From: Psychrobacter sp. 4Dc
GTDB taxonomy: Bacteria; Pseudomonadota; Gammaproteobacteria; Pseudomonadales; Moraxellaceae
Direction: 5' to 3'
Length of the DNA: 59,859 nt
Assembly: GCF_002836715.1 (NCBI RefSeq)
Contig: NZ_CM009116.1
Span: forward strand, 1 to 59,859
Made by a program: the position numbers and the translations under genes. The notes below the pieces were generated by a model. That model did no database searches and was not told where the DNA came from. It saw nothing but the letters and a program-made list of their open reading frames with translations. Below are positions 1 through 7,785 of the stretch, piece by piece (the first letter of the stretch is position 1; every line of letters starts with the position of its first letter).

Positions 1-121
1 TGCTCTCTATATTATAGATATAATCTATCTATTATAGTAATAAATAGGTAGGTTTGTATATGTTTTATTTAACTGTTTGCAACCCTTTGATGTGTGCGTC
101 ACAAGTGAGGTTAAAGCGCTG

Positions 122-1372
122 TTAATTGGCTCTTTTGAGCATATTTTTTATATGTAGCTTTTCATCAAAGTCGGTTAATTTTTTTAAGTAGCGCACATAC
201 TCTGCGTAGTATTCAGGTTTTGCCATACGCGCCTCGATCTCTTTTTGTGTCTCAACCGGCGTTTTAATCGATTGAGGAAAATTGCTGACTACCTCATGCT
301 TGTCTTTAAGTTTCCAACCATATTTTTTAATCTCAGCTGGACTAAACACTTTGACGATATCTTCAAGGCTTGTACTGCTAGTGTCCCGAATACAAAACAC
401 GATTTCACTGATTTCTCGGCCGATTTTGTTTTCTGTATAACTAACCTTCAGCGGTGTGTGCTTCTCAACCTCTGCTATGGCTTTATCTAAGACCTTAGTT
501 TTAAAGTCTGTGATTTTTTCATACTTGTCTGTGCAGTTGAATTTTTGGCGCAGATACGCAACTGAGTACGCTTTTTTACCACTCTGCAAGTGTAAACAGC
601 TACTGACAAGCTCGAACATTAAAATACCGTAAGAGCCCAGCTCCACGATATAGCGCCTCTCGTACTTCGTGAACGTATTTGACTTATCAAATACAGTTAA
701 CATCTCAGTCACTGTATCTGTCAACGTCACCGCTATTCGCCCTTGACCCTTTAGATACTCACACTCAGCAACCCAACTGCTACCTTTTCTATTGACGACC
801 TCATCTGCTTTGAAATCATAAAACCAAAACGCTTTTTGTAGCAAACTATCCGATAACTCACTTAGCAGCTGGTATGTACCATCTTTTTCGAGCCCATATT
901 CTTTGGCAAACTCTGAAGCTGTCAACATAAACGTCCGCTGATTAGCATTTTTATCAACGGCAGCTCGAACCTTTGGCGATAAAAGCATGATCAGTCGTCT
1001 CTCGTTATGCGTCAAATCTGTAATCGCGTTTAATAATCTGTTTTGTAGCACAATCCAATTCGGTCCATAAACCCAGTTGCTATCGTCTTTTTTATCGGAT
1101 GTTGTACTACTGGCATCTGAGCTTGCATTTTGAGGGGATTGTATAGGCTTTTGAATCTCTTCTTCAAAAGGTAATACCTCAAAATCAAAGTCAATAGGAA
1201 TGGGCTCAATAATCTCAATAGAGGCGTTGAAATCATTTCTTGTGTATCTAATATGATTGATTAAAGCCTCACGCTCCTCTGGTGTCAGCGGTTTTTCAAC
1301 GCGTACCCTGATTGTATGGCCAAAGTCTTGCCTAAGCTTGTCTTGAAAACCCTGCATTTCTTCAGGTGTCAT
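122..1372 (-). CDS. repB: Plasmid replication initiator 1 (Rep_3 / RepB family)
   Basis: This 416-residue protein is a theta-type replication initiator that would bind the iterons just upstream of its start and open the origin. The Rep_3 core begins near residue 100 with WIVLQNRLLNAI followed by LTHNERRLIMLLSPKVRA, the usual first winged-helix entry, and continues through a typical second winged-helix segment (YGILMFELVSSCLHLQ, YLRQKFNCTD). About 95 N-terminal residues, rich in acidic and proline residues, precede the core and are longer than in many relatives. The ATG at 1372 lies just behind a perfect palindrome and three iterons, which supports the start and suggests autoregulation. A second, shorter initiator of the same family (2864-3817) has different iterons, so the two probably define separate replicons. 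Family assignment is by motif recognition; copy control is not visible. Confidence 0.9.
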   Translation of the reverse strand: MTPEEMQGFQDKLRQDFGHTIRVRVEKPLTPEEREALINHIRYTRNDFNASIEIIEPIPIDFDFEVLPFEEEIQKPIQSPQNASSDASSTTSDKKDDSNWVYGPNWIVLQNRLLNAITDLTHNERRLIMLLSPKVRAAVDKNANQRTFMLTASEFAKEYGLEKDGTYQLLSELSDSLLQKAFWFYDFKADEVVNRKGSSWVAECEYLKGQGRIAVTLTDTVTEMLTVFDKSNTFTKYERRYIVELGSYGILMFELVSSCLHLQSGKKAYSVAYLRQKFNCTDKYEKITDFKTKVLDKAIAEVEKHTPLKVSYTENKIGREISEIVFCIRDTSSTSLEDIVKVFSPAEIKKYGWKLKDKHEVVSNFPQSIKTPVETQKEIEARMAKPEYYAEYVRYLKKLTDFDEKLHIKNMLKRAN

Positions 1373-1410
1373 ACCCTAACCTATTTGTTTGGTTTTAACT
1401 AATATAACAT

Positions 1411-1444
1411 ATATGACGAAAAATTTTATAATTTTTCGTCATAT
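1411..1444. promoter_or_regulatory. Perfect 15-bp palindrome upstream of rep 1
   Basis: ATATGACGAAAAATT and its exact reverse complement are separated by four bases (TTAT). The site lies 39 bases before the initiator start and directly abuts the first iteron. Rep_3 initiators commonly repress their own gene by binding an inverted repeat at the promoter as dimers, so this is the best operator candidate. A hairpin role cannot be excluded. Confidence 0.6.
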
Positions 1445-1445
1445 A

Positions 1446-1528
1446 CAAGGTATTTGTCTACCTAAAACAAGCTAAATGTCTACCTATACACTAAAACAAC
1501 AAGGTATTTGTCTACCTATAACAAGGTT
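1446..1528. repeat. Iterons of origin 1
   Basis: Three direct copies of a unit containing (G/A)TATTTGTCTACCTA begin near 1446, 1468 and 1500. The middle copy has CTAAATGTCTACCTATA, and a partial fourth unit (CAAGG) starts at 1522. Units are about 21 bp at offsets of 22 and 32 bp. Their position directly upstream of a Rep_3 gene is typical of iteron-controlled origins. Confidence 0.75.
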
Positions 1529-1854
1529 AACGTCGTCATTTAAATAAAAAAAATCCCCTGTAATACTTATAAATGAAGCGCTACAGAGGATTGGCGAAAA
1601 ACGTATAAATCTGTTAAATCTGTATATATAAATTCAAAATAATATACGTGTATTTTTAGGTAAGAATAAAACAGCAACTATTTTATTCTGTGGTAACGTG
1701 ATCAGAGGTATAGTCACCATTAGCAATTATATGGCGTCGTATGACCACATAAGGTTTGTTGTCGAATGTTTAGGTCGAAGTACTAACCAATACATTTAGA
1801 CGTCTCTACAGAGCTTTCTCGTTCGTTTTAGGACACATAGCCAGAATGGAAAAT
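1529..1854. other. Non-coding A+T-rich region beside origin 1
   Basis: I see no convincing gene here. A hairpin-capable inverted repeat, AATCCCCTGTA (1552-1562) with TACAGAGGATT (1582-1592), has one mismatch. The A+T-rich stretch near 1600-1680 could be the melting region of origin 1, but no clear DnaA box was recognised. Confidence 0.4.
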
Positions 1855-1890
1855 AAAAAAGTGCCTGATTCTTAGGATCAAGCACTTTTG
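1855..1890 (-). terminator. Rho-independent terminator of yefM-yoeB
   Basis: Read on the minus strand, a stem built from AAAGTGC and GCACTTT with an inner TGAT/ATCA part ends in a run of T residues. It lies 19 bases past the yoeB stop, as expected for the operon end. Confidence 0.7.
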
Positions 1891-1908
1891 TGAACTAACA
1901 CTGTTTAC

Positions 1909-2163
1909 TTAATAATGATATCGGCACTGAACGATGATAATGGCATCATCTTGAACCTCATAAACCAGTCTATGCTCTTGATCAATGCGACGCGACCAAT
2001 AGCCTGCCAGATCGTGTTTGAGTGGTTCAGGTTTACCAATACCCTCAAATGGATCACGTTTGATGGCTTTAATCAGCTTACTTATTTGCTTGACCTTCTC
2101 TTTGCTGGTTTTTTGCCAGTATTCGTAGTCCTCCCACGCATCCTGTGTCCAAGATAAGATCAA
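1909..2163 (-). CDS. yoeB: Txe/YoeB family toxin
   Basis: An 84-residue protein of normal YoeB length. YoeB toxins cleave mRNA on the translating ribosome and are held inactive by YefM. The sequence shows the family opening ILSWTQDAWEDYEYWQ, the KPEPLKHDLAGYWSRRI stretch and the C-terminal HRLVYEV...CRYHY ending, which contains the conserved basic and aromatic active-site residues and the terminal His-Tyr. Its start codon overlaps the stop of the upstream antitoxin by four bases, so translation is probably coupled. A terminator follows. Its likely role here is post-segregational stabilisation of the plasmid. Confidence 0.95.
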   Translation of the reverse strand: MILSWTQDAWEDYEYWQKTSKEKVKQISKLIKAIKRDPFEGIGKPEPLKHDLAGYWSRRIDQEHRLVYEVQDDAIIIVQCRYHY

Positions 2164-2456
2164 GCGTCCACCTCATCATCACAAGTCAATAATGCGTCAT
2201 CCGTATTGATGTCACTGTCACGCTCGATTAAACGACCCGCCTTAGCATCGGCTATAGAGCGTCTGAGGCGCTTGGCATTAGTGGGGCTTTTTAGCAGATG
2301 AAGCGTTTCCTCATATGAATTAAACTCTTCTAAGCTCATGAGTACCGCAGGTTTGGCATTTTGTCTAGTAATCACGATCGGCGATTTGTCGGTATCTACC
2401 TTATCGATATATTTGGCTAGGCCCTTTCTAAAATCAGTGTAGTTCACAACATCCAT
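2160..2456 (-). CDS. yefM: YefM (Phd/YefM family) antitoxin
   Basis: This is the antitoxin partner of YoeB and is expected to repress the operon together with the toxin. I chose the ATG at 2456 (protein beginning MDVVNYTDFRKGL), which gives 98 residues, because GGAG lies eight bases before it. An upstream ATG at 2480 would add eight residues without a good ribosome binding site. The N-terminal Phd/YefM fold is visible in DFRKGLAKYIDKV and the VITRQNAKPAVLMSLEEFNSYEET segment. The C-terminal tail is acidic, as is usual for the toxin-neutralising part. It overlaps yoeB by four bases. A site with TGTACA cores lies upstream (2515-2533). Confidence 0.92.
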   Translation of the reverse strand: MDVVNYTDFRKGLAKYIDKVDTDKSPIVITRQNAKPAVLMSLEEFNSYEETLHLLKSPTNAKRLRRSIADAKAGRLIERDSDINTDDALLTCDDEVDA

Positions 2457-2514
2457 AACGATTACTCCGTGTTTGGTCATATTTATTTGTATGACTGATA
2501 TTATATACCATAGC

Positions 2515-2533
2515 TGTACTTATATCTGTACAG
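2515..2533. promoter_or_regulatory. YefM operator-like palindrome pair
   Basis: CTGTACAG at 2526-2533 is a perfect palindrome with a TGTACA core. A second, imperfect core, TGTACT, lies at 2515-2520, 12 bases centre to centre. The characterised E. coli yefM-yoeB operator also uses neighbouring palindromes with TGTACA cores, so autoregulation by YefM is a sound inference. Confidence 0.65.
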
Positions 2534-2549
2534 TTATTTTTATACTGAT

Positions 2550-2783
2550 TTATTTGTGGCGCTGGCCGCTCAATTCATAATCACCAGCAGAAGTTTTTGG
2601 CGGCGTATTAAGATTAGAGGGTTTTTGATAATCAAAGGATAACGGCACGGTATTGGTTTGCGCCACTTGAGTTAAGAACAATTTGATTGCTTGAGACGGT
2701 GTTAATCCATAGCTTTCAAACACGGCAAAGGCGCTATCCTTGAGCTCTTGATCGAGCCTGATATTATAATTGGTTGTCGTCAT
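2550..2783 (-). CDS. RelB/DinJ-like antitoxin without an adjacent toxin
   Basis: A 77-residue protein with a ribbon-helix-helix N-terminus typical of RelB/DinJ antitoxins: YNIRLDQELKDSAFAVFESYGLTPSQAIKLFLTQVAQTNTVPLSF. These antitoxins normally sit directly before a RelE/YafQ-type toxin gene. Here the next gene downstream is yefM and the 93 bases to it hold no toxin, so this appears to be an orphan. A large inverted repeat directly before the ATG is a likely binding site for the protein. It may serve as an anti-addiction factor against a related toxin elsewhere, or be a relic. The family is fairly certain; the role is not. Confidence 0.8.
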   Translation of the reverse strand: MTTTNYNIRLDQELKDSAFAVFESYGLTPSQAIKLFLTQVAQTNTVPLSFDYQKPSNLNTPPKTSAGDYELSGQRHK

Positions 2784-2836
2784 GGCATTACAAATGGCTT
2801 ATATATGTACGTACAATATAAACCATTTGTAATGCC
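2784..2836. promoter_or_regulatory. 14-bp inverted repeat upstream of the RelB-like gene
   Basis: GGCATTACAAATGG (2784-2797) is repeated as its exact reverse complement at 2823-2836. The interval holds ATATATGTACGTACAATATA, itself palindromic around GTAC. The left arm abuts the ATG, so this looks like the promoter-operator of the antitoxin gene. Confidence 0.6.
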
Positions 2837-2863
2837 AAAACTACTAAGCATGCTTTTTTCATA

Positions 2864-3817
2864 TTATGATTTCTGCTTAGGGAACGTATAGCCTATCGCC
2901 AGTAAGTGCTTTTTGTGGGTCTTTAAAAAAGCCTCATCTCTTAATTGAGTGTGTAACCAACTAATAACTTCTTGAGTGCTTTTACCTGATGGTGCGTAAC
3001 TACCAAACGGTGAGTAGTTAGCCAACAAAGGGGCAAAACGATCAATTTGCTTAACGGTTAGAGGTGGGATATCTCTATCCTCATTATTCTGATTTAGGCC
3101 CTCCTGTCCTTTTTTCTTAGTTGGCTTGGCCTTGACGGTGAATGTCAAACCTGTAACTGTGCGTCCACGTTTGATGTTTTCATAGGTGATTTTGATGTCG
3201 GTTTTCTGATTAATTTCTTTTATGGGCCCATCAACTGCATTCTCTTTCAAATTGTTGATGCGCTCATACGACTTAGGCGTGCCAAGTTCTTGCCTATATT
3301 GATCTAAAGTCATAGAAAAACCACCCTTCCCCTCAGACTTTTTTGCTAGATGGTAAAGGTCTAACGAGTAAGTCAATTTGAGGTTTAAGATATCTTCTTT
3401 TAAATATTTAGTGTAAGGGTTGAGCTTATCAAAAACCTGAAGTAAGTATATTACCTCATCTGTAAAATGCATCGATATATAGCCATCTGCATATTTCGAC
3501 CTGATTAGCCATTGAACCTCTGTATCATCACCATCCTTATCCTCATAAATGAATGTACGCTTCATTAATTTTTTGCTAGCTGATTTCATTTGCTTATAAG
3601 CCGAGTTTCTATCTATTCCGCTAAGCTTAGCAAATTCAGAAGACGCAACCTCTATCGGTGTTTTTTCAGTAGCATTATTAACCCTAACCAATGGGCTCGC
3701 TAGAATAATGATGCGCTTCTCATCAATAGACATCTCTCTAAAAGCTTGAGTAATTTTATTCTGCATAACAATCCATTTTTCAGGATATTTTTTTTCGTAT
3801 AGCTCGACATCATTCAT
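2864..3817 (-). CDS. Plasmid replication initiator 2 (Rep_3 family)
   Basis: A 317-residue Rep_3 initiator, close to the usual family length. The N-terminus has the diagnostic PEKWIVMQNKITQAFREMSIDEKRIIILASPLVRV. The second winged helix includes YSLDLYHLAKKSEGKGGFSMTLDQYRQELG and a basic IKITYENIKRGRTVTGLTFTV end. It differs widely from initiator 1 and has its own iteron set (3863-3946) and operator (3831-3861) directly upstream. The window therefore appears to carry two independent replication units, as in cointegrate or multi-replicon plasmids. Confidence 0.9.
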   Translation of the reverse strand: MNDVELYEKKYPEKWIVMQNKITQAFREMSIDEKRIIILASPLVRVNNATEKTPIEVASSEFAKLSGIDRNSAYKQMKSASKKLMKRTFIYEDKDGDDTEVQWLIRSKYADGYISMHFTDEVIYLLQVFDKLNPYTKYLKEDILNLKLTYSLDLYHLAKKSEGKGGFSMTLDQYRQELGTPKSYERINNLKENAVDGPIKEINQKTDIKITYENIKRGRTVTGLTFTVKAKPTKKKGQEGLNQNNEDRDIPPLTVKQIDRFAPLLANYSPFGSYAPSGKSTQEVISWLHTQLRDEAFLKTHKKHLLAIGYTFPKQKS

Positions 3818-3830
3818 TATGACAACCTCA

Positions 3831-3861
3831 TTATGCTAGTTACTTTAAGATACTAGCATAA
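3831..3861. promoter_or_regulatory. Inverted repeat at the rep 2 promoter
   Basis: TTATGCTAGT (3831-3840) and ACTAGCATAA (3852-3861) form a perfect 10-bp inverted repeat. It lies between the initiator 2 start and the first iteron. The arms share AGCATAA with the iterons, the usual relation between an initiator's operator and its iterons. Confidence 0.6.
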
Positions 3862-3862
3862 T

Positions 3863-3946
3863 GCGGGATAAAAGTAGCATTTAAACGGGATAAAAGTAGC
3901 ATAATGCGGGATAAAAGTAGCATAATGCGGGATAAAAGTAGCATAA
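3863..3946. repeat. Iterons of origin 2
   Basis: Four direct repeats with the core CGGGATAAAAGTAGCAT start at 3864, 3886, 3907 and 3928, that is every 21-22 bp, one per about two helical turns. They precede initiator 2 and are followed by a very A+T-rich stretch, so this is the likely origin. Confidence 0.85.
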
Positions 3947-4138
3947 TAGAGTGCGTAACCCTTTAATAGCAAAGCTTACAGACTGTCTAAAAGTCTTTAA
4001 AAGTTTTTAAAAGTAAAAAATATATTTTTATTTTAAATAATAAGGAAAAAACCAACGGATTTAAGATGATAATATGAGCGACCAATCACTTATAAAACTG
4101 ATCAGTAGCTCAGAATGCAATTGTCCATTTACTTAATG
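3947..4138. other. A+T-rich putative melting region of origin 2
   Basis: Directly beyond the iterons lies a run of AAAAGT-type repeats (about 3988-4016) and a stretch with almost no G or C (about 4010-4060). I see no gene. Position and composition suit a DNA unwinding element; no clear DnaA box was recognised. Confidence 0.45.
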
Positions 4139-4309
4139 TTATTCCACGTTCGCATGGTTCGGATCAAGCTTAGATCTTTGAAGATCTTCAAAAGCATGGT
4201 CAAAGATATTTTGAATATCTTCATCTGTCATTCTGGACAACCCTGTTTTTACATTCTCAATATCAGTCTCGTTTTTTGTAGATAGTTTGTCTTGATTTTC
4301 AGTAGCCAT
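4139..4309 (-). CDS. Small hypothetical protein
   Basis: A 56-residue acidic, hydrophilic protein beginning MATENQDKLST. I chose the ATG at 4309 because AGGGG lies eight bases upstream; a start at 4330 would add seven residues. The middle, RMTDEDIQNIFDHAFEDLQ, looks like an amphipathic helix. There are no membrane segments and no motif I recognise. It lies between origin 2 and a gene next to oriT and reads in the same direction, so a replication or mobilisation role is possible but unproven. Confidence 0.5.
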   Translation of the reverse strand: MATENQDKLSTKNETDIENVKTGLSRMTDEDIQNIFDHAFEDLQRSKLDPNHANVE

Positions 4310-4507
4310 TATCGATACCCCTGTAAGCACTTATCAAATCGTTGTCAAAAAGCCTAAAAACCACTCTTGTATGCGCTTTATAATCCTTCCGATACGATGG
4401 TAGCTAAAGTTATTTTAAAACGCTTAAAACAGCTGATAATCGCCTCCTAACCTTTCGCTAATTAGCAAACGATCCAGCTGTAACGGTAATTTGGCGATTT
4501 CGAGTAG

Positions 4508-4849
4508 CTACTGTGATGATGAATAAATATCAAGCAATGAACCGTGGTCACTGTCCTGACTGTTTTTAGGTGGTGTAAAGCTGCTTGGTGTTTCCTTAGC
4601 TTCACTTTGCATCTTATGAGCAATTGACTTTAAAAACTCACGGTGCTTTTTCAAACGGACATATTTTTCATTATCGTGTGCGTCTAAAAAAATAGCTTGC
4701 AGTTCATGATTATCATCATCGTCTAATGCGTTGGCCAACCACTCCCCCAATATTTTATGTGCTTCAAGCCTGTCCTGATCAATCTCTTTTTTAAGAGCCT
4801 GTAATTGCTTAATCTTATTTGCGAATAAATCATCTGATATTACTGACAT
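4508..4849 (-). CDS. Putative mobilisation accessory protein, divergent from the relaxase
   Basis: A 113-residue hydrophilic protein. Residues 8-55 are predicted coiled-coil or helical (LFANKIKQLQALKKEIDQDRL), with a basic stretch YVRLKKHREFLKSIAHKMQ in the middle and a Ser/Pro-rich tail. It is transcribed away from mobA across the candidate oriT (4990-5068). This is where small MobC/MobS-type DNA-binding accessory proteins sit in MobQ-like mobilisation regions. I do not recognise a specific family motif, so the role comes from context. An unrelated plasmid maintenance function is the alternative. Confidence 0.5.
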   Translation of the reverse strand: MSVISDDLFANKIKQLQALKKEIDQDRLEAHKILGEWLANALDDDDNHELQAIFLDAHDNEKYVRLKKHREFLKSIAHKMQSEAKETPSSFTPPKNSQDSDHGSLLDIYSSSQ

Positions 4850-4989
4850 TACCTCATCCTTTTTTTAGCCAACTATGATAGAGTTGATCCTAGCAGTGTA
4901 CACATAGGGATGCAAGGTAGTAAAATACACAAGACCACATCGTTTCGTGGGCGCAGTAGTATTTTAACCCTCTGTTAAGAGCGAACTTA

Positions 4990-5068
4990 GGAGTTTATGT
5001 AAAAAAGACCCACAAGGGGTACTGTTTTTTTACATAAACTCCGTCGTTCGGCAGGGGGCGAACCCCCT
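4990..5068. other. Candidate origin of transfer (oriT)
   Basis: A perfect 17-bp inverted repeat, GGAGTTTATGTAAAAAA (4990-5006) with its complement at 5026-5042, is followed by a small perfect hairpin, AGGGGG-CGAA-CCCCCT (5053-5068). It lies between the divergent small gene and the relaxase, where MobA/MobL-type plasmids keep oriT. The nick site would be expected a few bases from the large repeat; I cannot place it. A bidirectional terminator is the alternative reading, because the arms end in A/T runs. Confidence 0.5.
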
Positions 5069-5111
5069 ACAACCCCCAAAAAATCATCTCTCAATATTGG
5101 GTTTTTTTGCT

Positions 5112-7760
5112 ATGAATAATAAAGGGTTCCATCTGTCGGTTAGCGCCGTTAGTAAGGCGAAAAATCATAGCGTGGTGGCAAAGTCGGCTTATAATTCTGG
5201 CTCAAAACTGGTTGATGAGCAGTCAGGAGTCGTCCACGATTACACCAGTAAAGCTAAAGACAAAATCTTAAATTTAGTGGACAGTGATGGTACTAAATAC
5301 ACGCAAGTTATTGAGAAAAATGTAATGCATACGGCGTTGATAACGCCAACTCTTGCTGGGGATCTAGCCGTGACACGTGAGGGTTTTTGGAATGATATCG
5401 AACGCATTGAGACTCGTAAAAACGCCCAATTGGGTACTGAGATTGATGTGATGTTTCCTGAGGGGATCACCGCGGATCAGCGTATAGTGCTTGTTGAGCG
5501 CTACGCTCAAAACCTATCTGATCGCTATAACGTACTTGTCGATGTGGCCATTCATCGGCCCCACAGTCACGAGAAACATGTGGGGGAGGTTGAAGTGGTT
5601 GAGCTGACCAGTCGTAACTTTCATGCCCATATTTTACTCTCAAGCCGTGAGATAGTAGCGGATGTTGAGGGTTATGCTTTATCAGCACGCAAGAATTGGT
5701 TGCAGTGGTCAACGGAGGAGCGGTTATCTAAGGGGTTAAACGGACGCGGCGATGAGCTTAAATATCAACGCACCCTTTGGGCGGATATGGCCAATGAGCT
5801 ACTGCCTAAGAATAAAACCATTAGTGAGAAATCCTACCGTGAGCTGGGCATCAGTCGTTTACCAAAAATGAAACTGGGTAAATCACTATATAAGGATATT
5901 CTCAAAGGCAATCGTTCAGTGATTCACGAGTACAACGATACGATTGATGAGATCAATGCTTACATTGAAAAAAATGGTTTAGTAATTGAGTACGACGACA
6001 AGGGACGTATTGACCTAGAAAGCAATGAACAAGAGGTTAACGGCGTCACAATACATTATAAAAAGCGTAAACCCTTTGCGCGAATTGAGCTCAGTAATAT
6101 TCGATTTGTAGATCCTGCCGTTGAACTTGAACCCGCTATCCCTAAAAGTAACAGTCAGACGCATAGTGATGCGGCCAATGATCACGCACTTGATGAGCTT
6201 TTAGCAATCTCAGCCGACTTTGTGAGTCAAAAAAAGATGGTACGCAGCGCCTTATTTTCAACCATTGATGCGCTGCATGAAGAGTTAGCGCACCAGTCTA
6301 AACAGATTATTACTATTGATAAAAACATTAAGAGTACCCAGCGGTTCACCGAGGAGGTGGGACAGGATTTTAGTGACCCCCGCCAAAAAATGATTGAGCT
6401 TGCTAGGCAGATAAGCACAAAAGAGCAAAGTGAGGCACTAAAGGCGGCTTTAGCGTTGGTTGAGGAGTTTAGACAAGATGATACCCTACAAACAGGCCGC
6501 GCTGTTAGCCGTCTTGAAGAGCAGCTGTCACAGATTGATAAAACGGTGCTGAACAATAAAACGGTTTTAAAAAAGCTGATCCCGCTTAATAATGAAGTCA
6601 TTGCTGACTACAAAGGGTTGAAGGCCACGCTAAAACCCTTTGCCGCAAAGCTGAATAAACTGGCGACTGGCTTTAAAGCTCTTGATGAGATTGATATTGA
6701 AAAATCCGACTTATCCTTACAGTGGGATCAAGCGTTTTCGGATCTACAAGATATAGACGTCACCAATAACATGGACACTTATCATAAGTTTGCCGCATTT
6801 GCAGATCTGGATGTTGAGCGCTTTAAATATCTTCAAAAAGAGCGTGAGGTGCTCAGTACGTTAAAAGCGGTAGAGATAAACGCGGATGCTGATACTCGTT
6901 TGACGGCATTGGCCGCTGATGTTAAAGCGTTTAAGACCACCAATAATGAAGACATCAAACAGTTAAAGCAGCAAATTAATACCAGTAAAAAGACTTATCA
7001 GCGCTTATCACCGTTTTATGAGCAGCGTATCGCCTTACTGGATCAAAGTGAGGCGGTGATCGTGCAAGATGATGATTTATACGATGAAATCATAAGTACC
7101 AAGACTACTCAGTTGAATGCAGATCGGCTTGAGGACTGGCGCAGCCGTACTATGGCGCTGCAATATCAGCTCAACAAAGCGCATGAGCAAGCAAAGCTTA
7201 AGAAAGAGGCTGAGCGCGCACGAGAGGAGGCTTTGATCAGGCGGCGAGAAACCTTAAAACAGAGGCGGCAGCAGGCATCTCTTAAGCGTCAGCGAATCAA
7301 TGAGACCAAAGCATATCGAGATCGATTTGACAATTTAGTGGTACGGGTGCGTAACCGCGTTAATACCCTTGATTTTAAGGCCGTTGATGCACCGATCGAA
7401 GTGATCAACGCGGCTGAGGCGGTTGCCGCACAAGCATTTATATTCACTACTCTAAAACACACTGACAGCTTTACGACACTACAAAAAAGTTTACGAGACA
7501 CCGATGCCAAAAAAATTGCAACGCAGGTGCAGAAGACAGCAACGACGCTATGGCAACAGCTTGAGCGCTTGCCTGACAATCAAGATAAGGTCGAGGTGTT
7601 AACGAAAATCAATGAGCGCTTTGAGCACGTTCCTGCTATCACCATAGATGGGGCAACGCTCACACAAACTGTGACAGATCACCTGCAAAAAACGAAGAAC
7701 GCCATCCAAGCGCATGAACAAGCACAAACACGCCGCTACTCCTCACCACGCCCATTTTAG
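5112..7760 (+). CDS. mobA: MobA/MobL family conjugative relaxase
   Basis: This 882-residue relaxase would nick oriT and carry the strand into a recipient, using a type IV secretion system from another element (none is encoded here). I chose the ATG at 5112; a TTG at 5097 opens the frame earlier but no ribosome binding site favours it. The N-terminal MobA/MobL domain covers about residues 1-260. FHLSVSAVSKAKNHSVVAKSAY contains the candidate catalytic tyrosine (about Y27). The metal-binding histidines appear as AIHRP (about H148) and NFHAHILLSSR (about H171 and H173). The remaining 600 residues are largely charged coiled-coil without a visible primase domain. The 3' end overlaps the next possible start, so the two are co-transcribed. 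Confidence 0.93.
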   Translation: MNNKGFHLSVSAVSKAKNHSVVAKSAYNSGSKLVDEQSGVVHDYTSKAKDKILNLVDSDGTKYTQVIEKNVMHTALITPTLAGDLAVTREGFWNDIERIETRKNAQLGTEIDVMFPEGITADQRIVLVERYAQNLSDRYNVLVDVAIHRPHSHEKHVGEVEVVELTSRNFHAHILLSSREIVADVEGYALSARKNWLQWSTEERLSKGLNGRGDELKYQRTLWADMANELLPKNKTISEKSYRELGISRLPKMKLGKSLYKDILKGNRSVIHEYNDTIDEINAYIEKNGLVIEYDDKGRIDLESNEQEVNGVTIHYKKRKPFARIELSNIRFVDPAVELEPAIPKSNSQTHSDAANDHALDELLAISADFVSQKKMVRSALFSTIDALHEELAHQSKQIITIDKNIKSTQRFTEEVGQDFSDPRQKMIELARQISTKEQSEALKAALALVEEFRQDDTLQTGRAVSRLEEQLSQIDKTVLNNKTVLKKLIPLNNEVIADYKGLKATLKPFAAKLNKLATGFKALDEIDIEKSDLSLQWDQAFSDLQDIDVTNNMDTYHKFAAFADLDVERFKYLQKEREVLSTLKAVEINADADTRLTALAADVKAFKTTNNEDIKQLKQQINTSKKTYQRLSPFYEQRIALLDQSEAVIVQDDDLYDEIISTKTTQLNADRLEDWRSRTMALQYQLNKAHEQAKLKKEAERAREEALIRRRETLKQRRQQASLKRQRINETKAYRDRFDNLVVRVRNRVNTLDFKAVDAPIEVINAAEAVAAQAFIFTTLKHTDSFTTLQKSLRDTDAKKIATQVQKTATTLWQQLERLPDNQDKVEVLTKINERFEHVPAITIDGATLTQTVTDHLQKTKNAIQAHEQAQTRRYSSPRPF

Positions 7761-7785
7761 GCGGCATTATAATAATGAGTACCCC

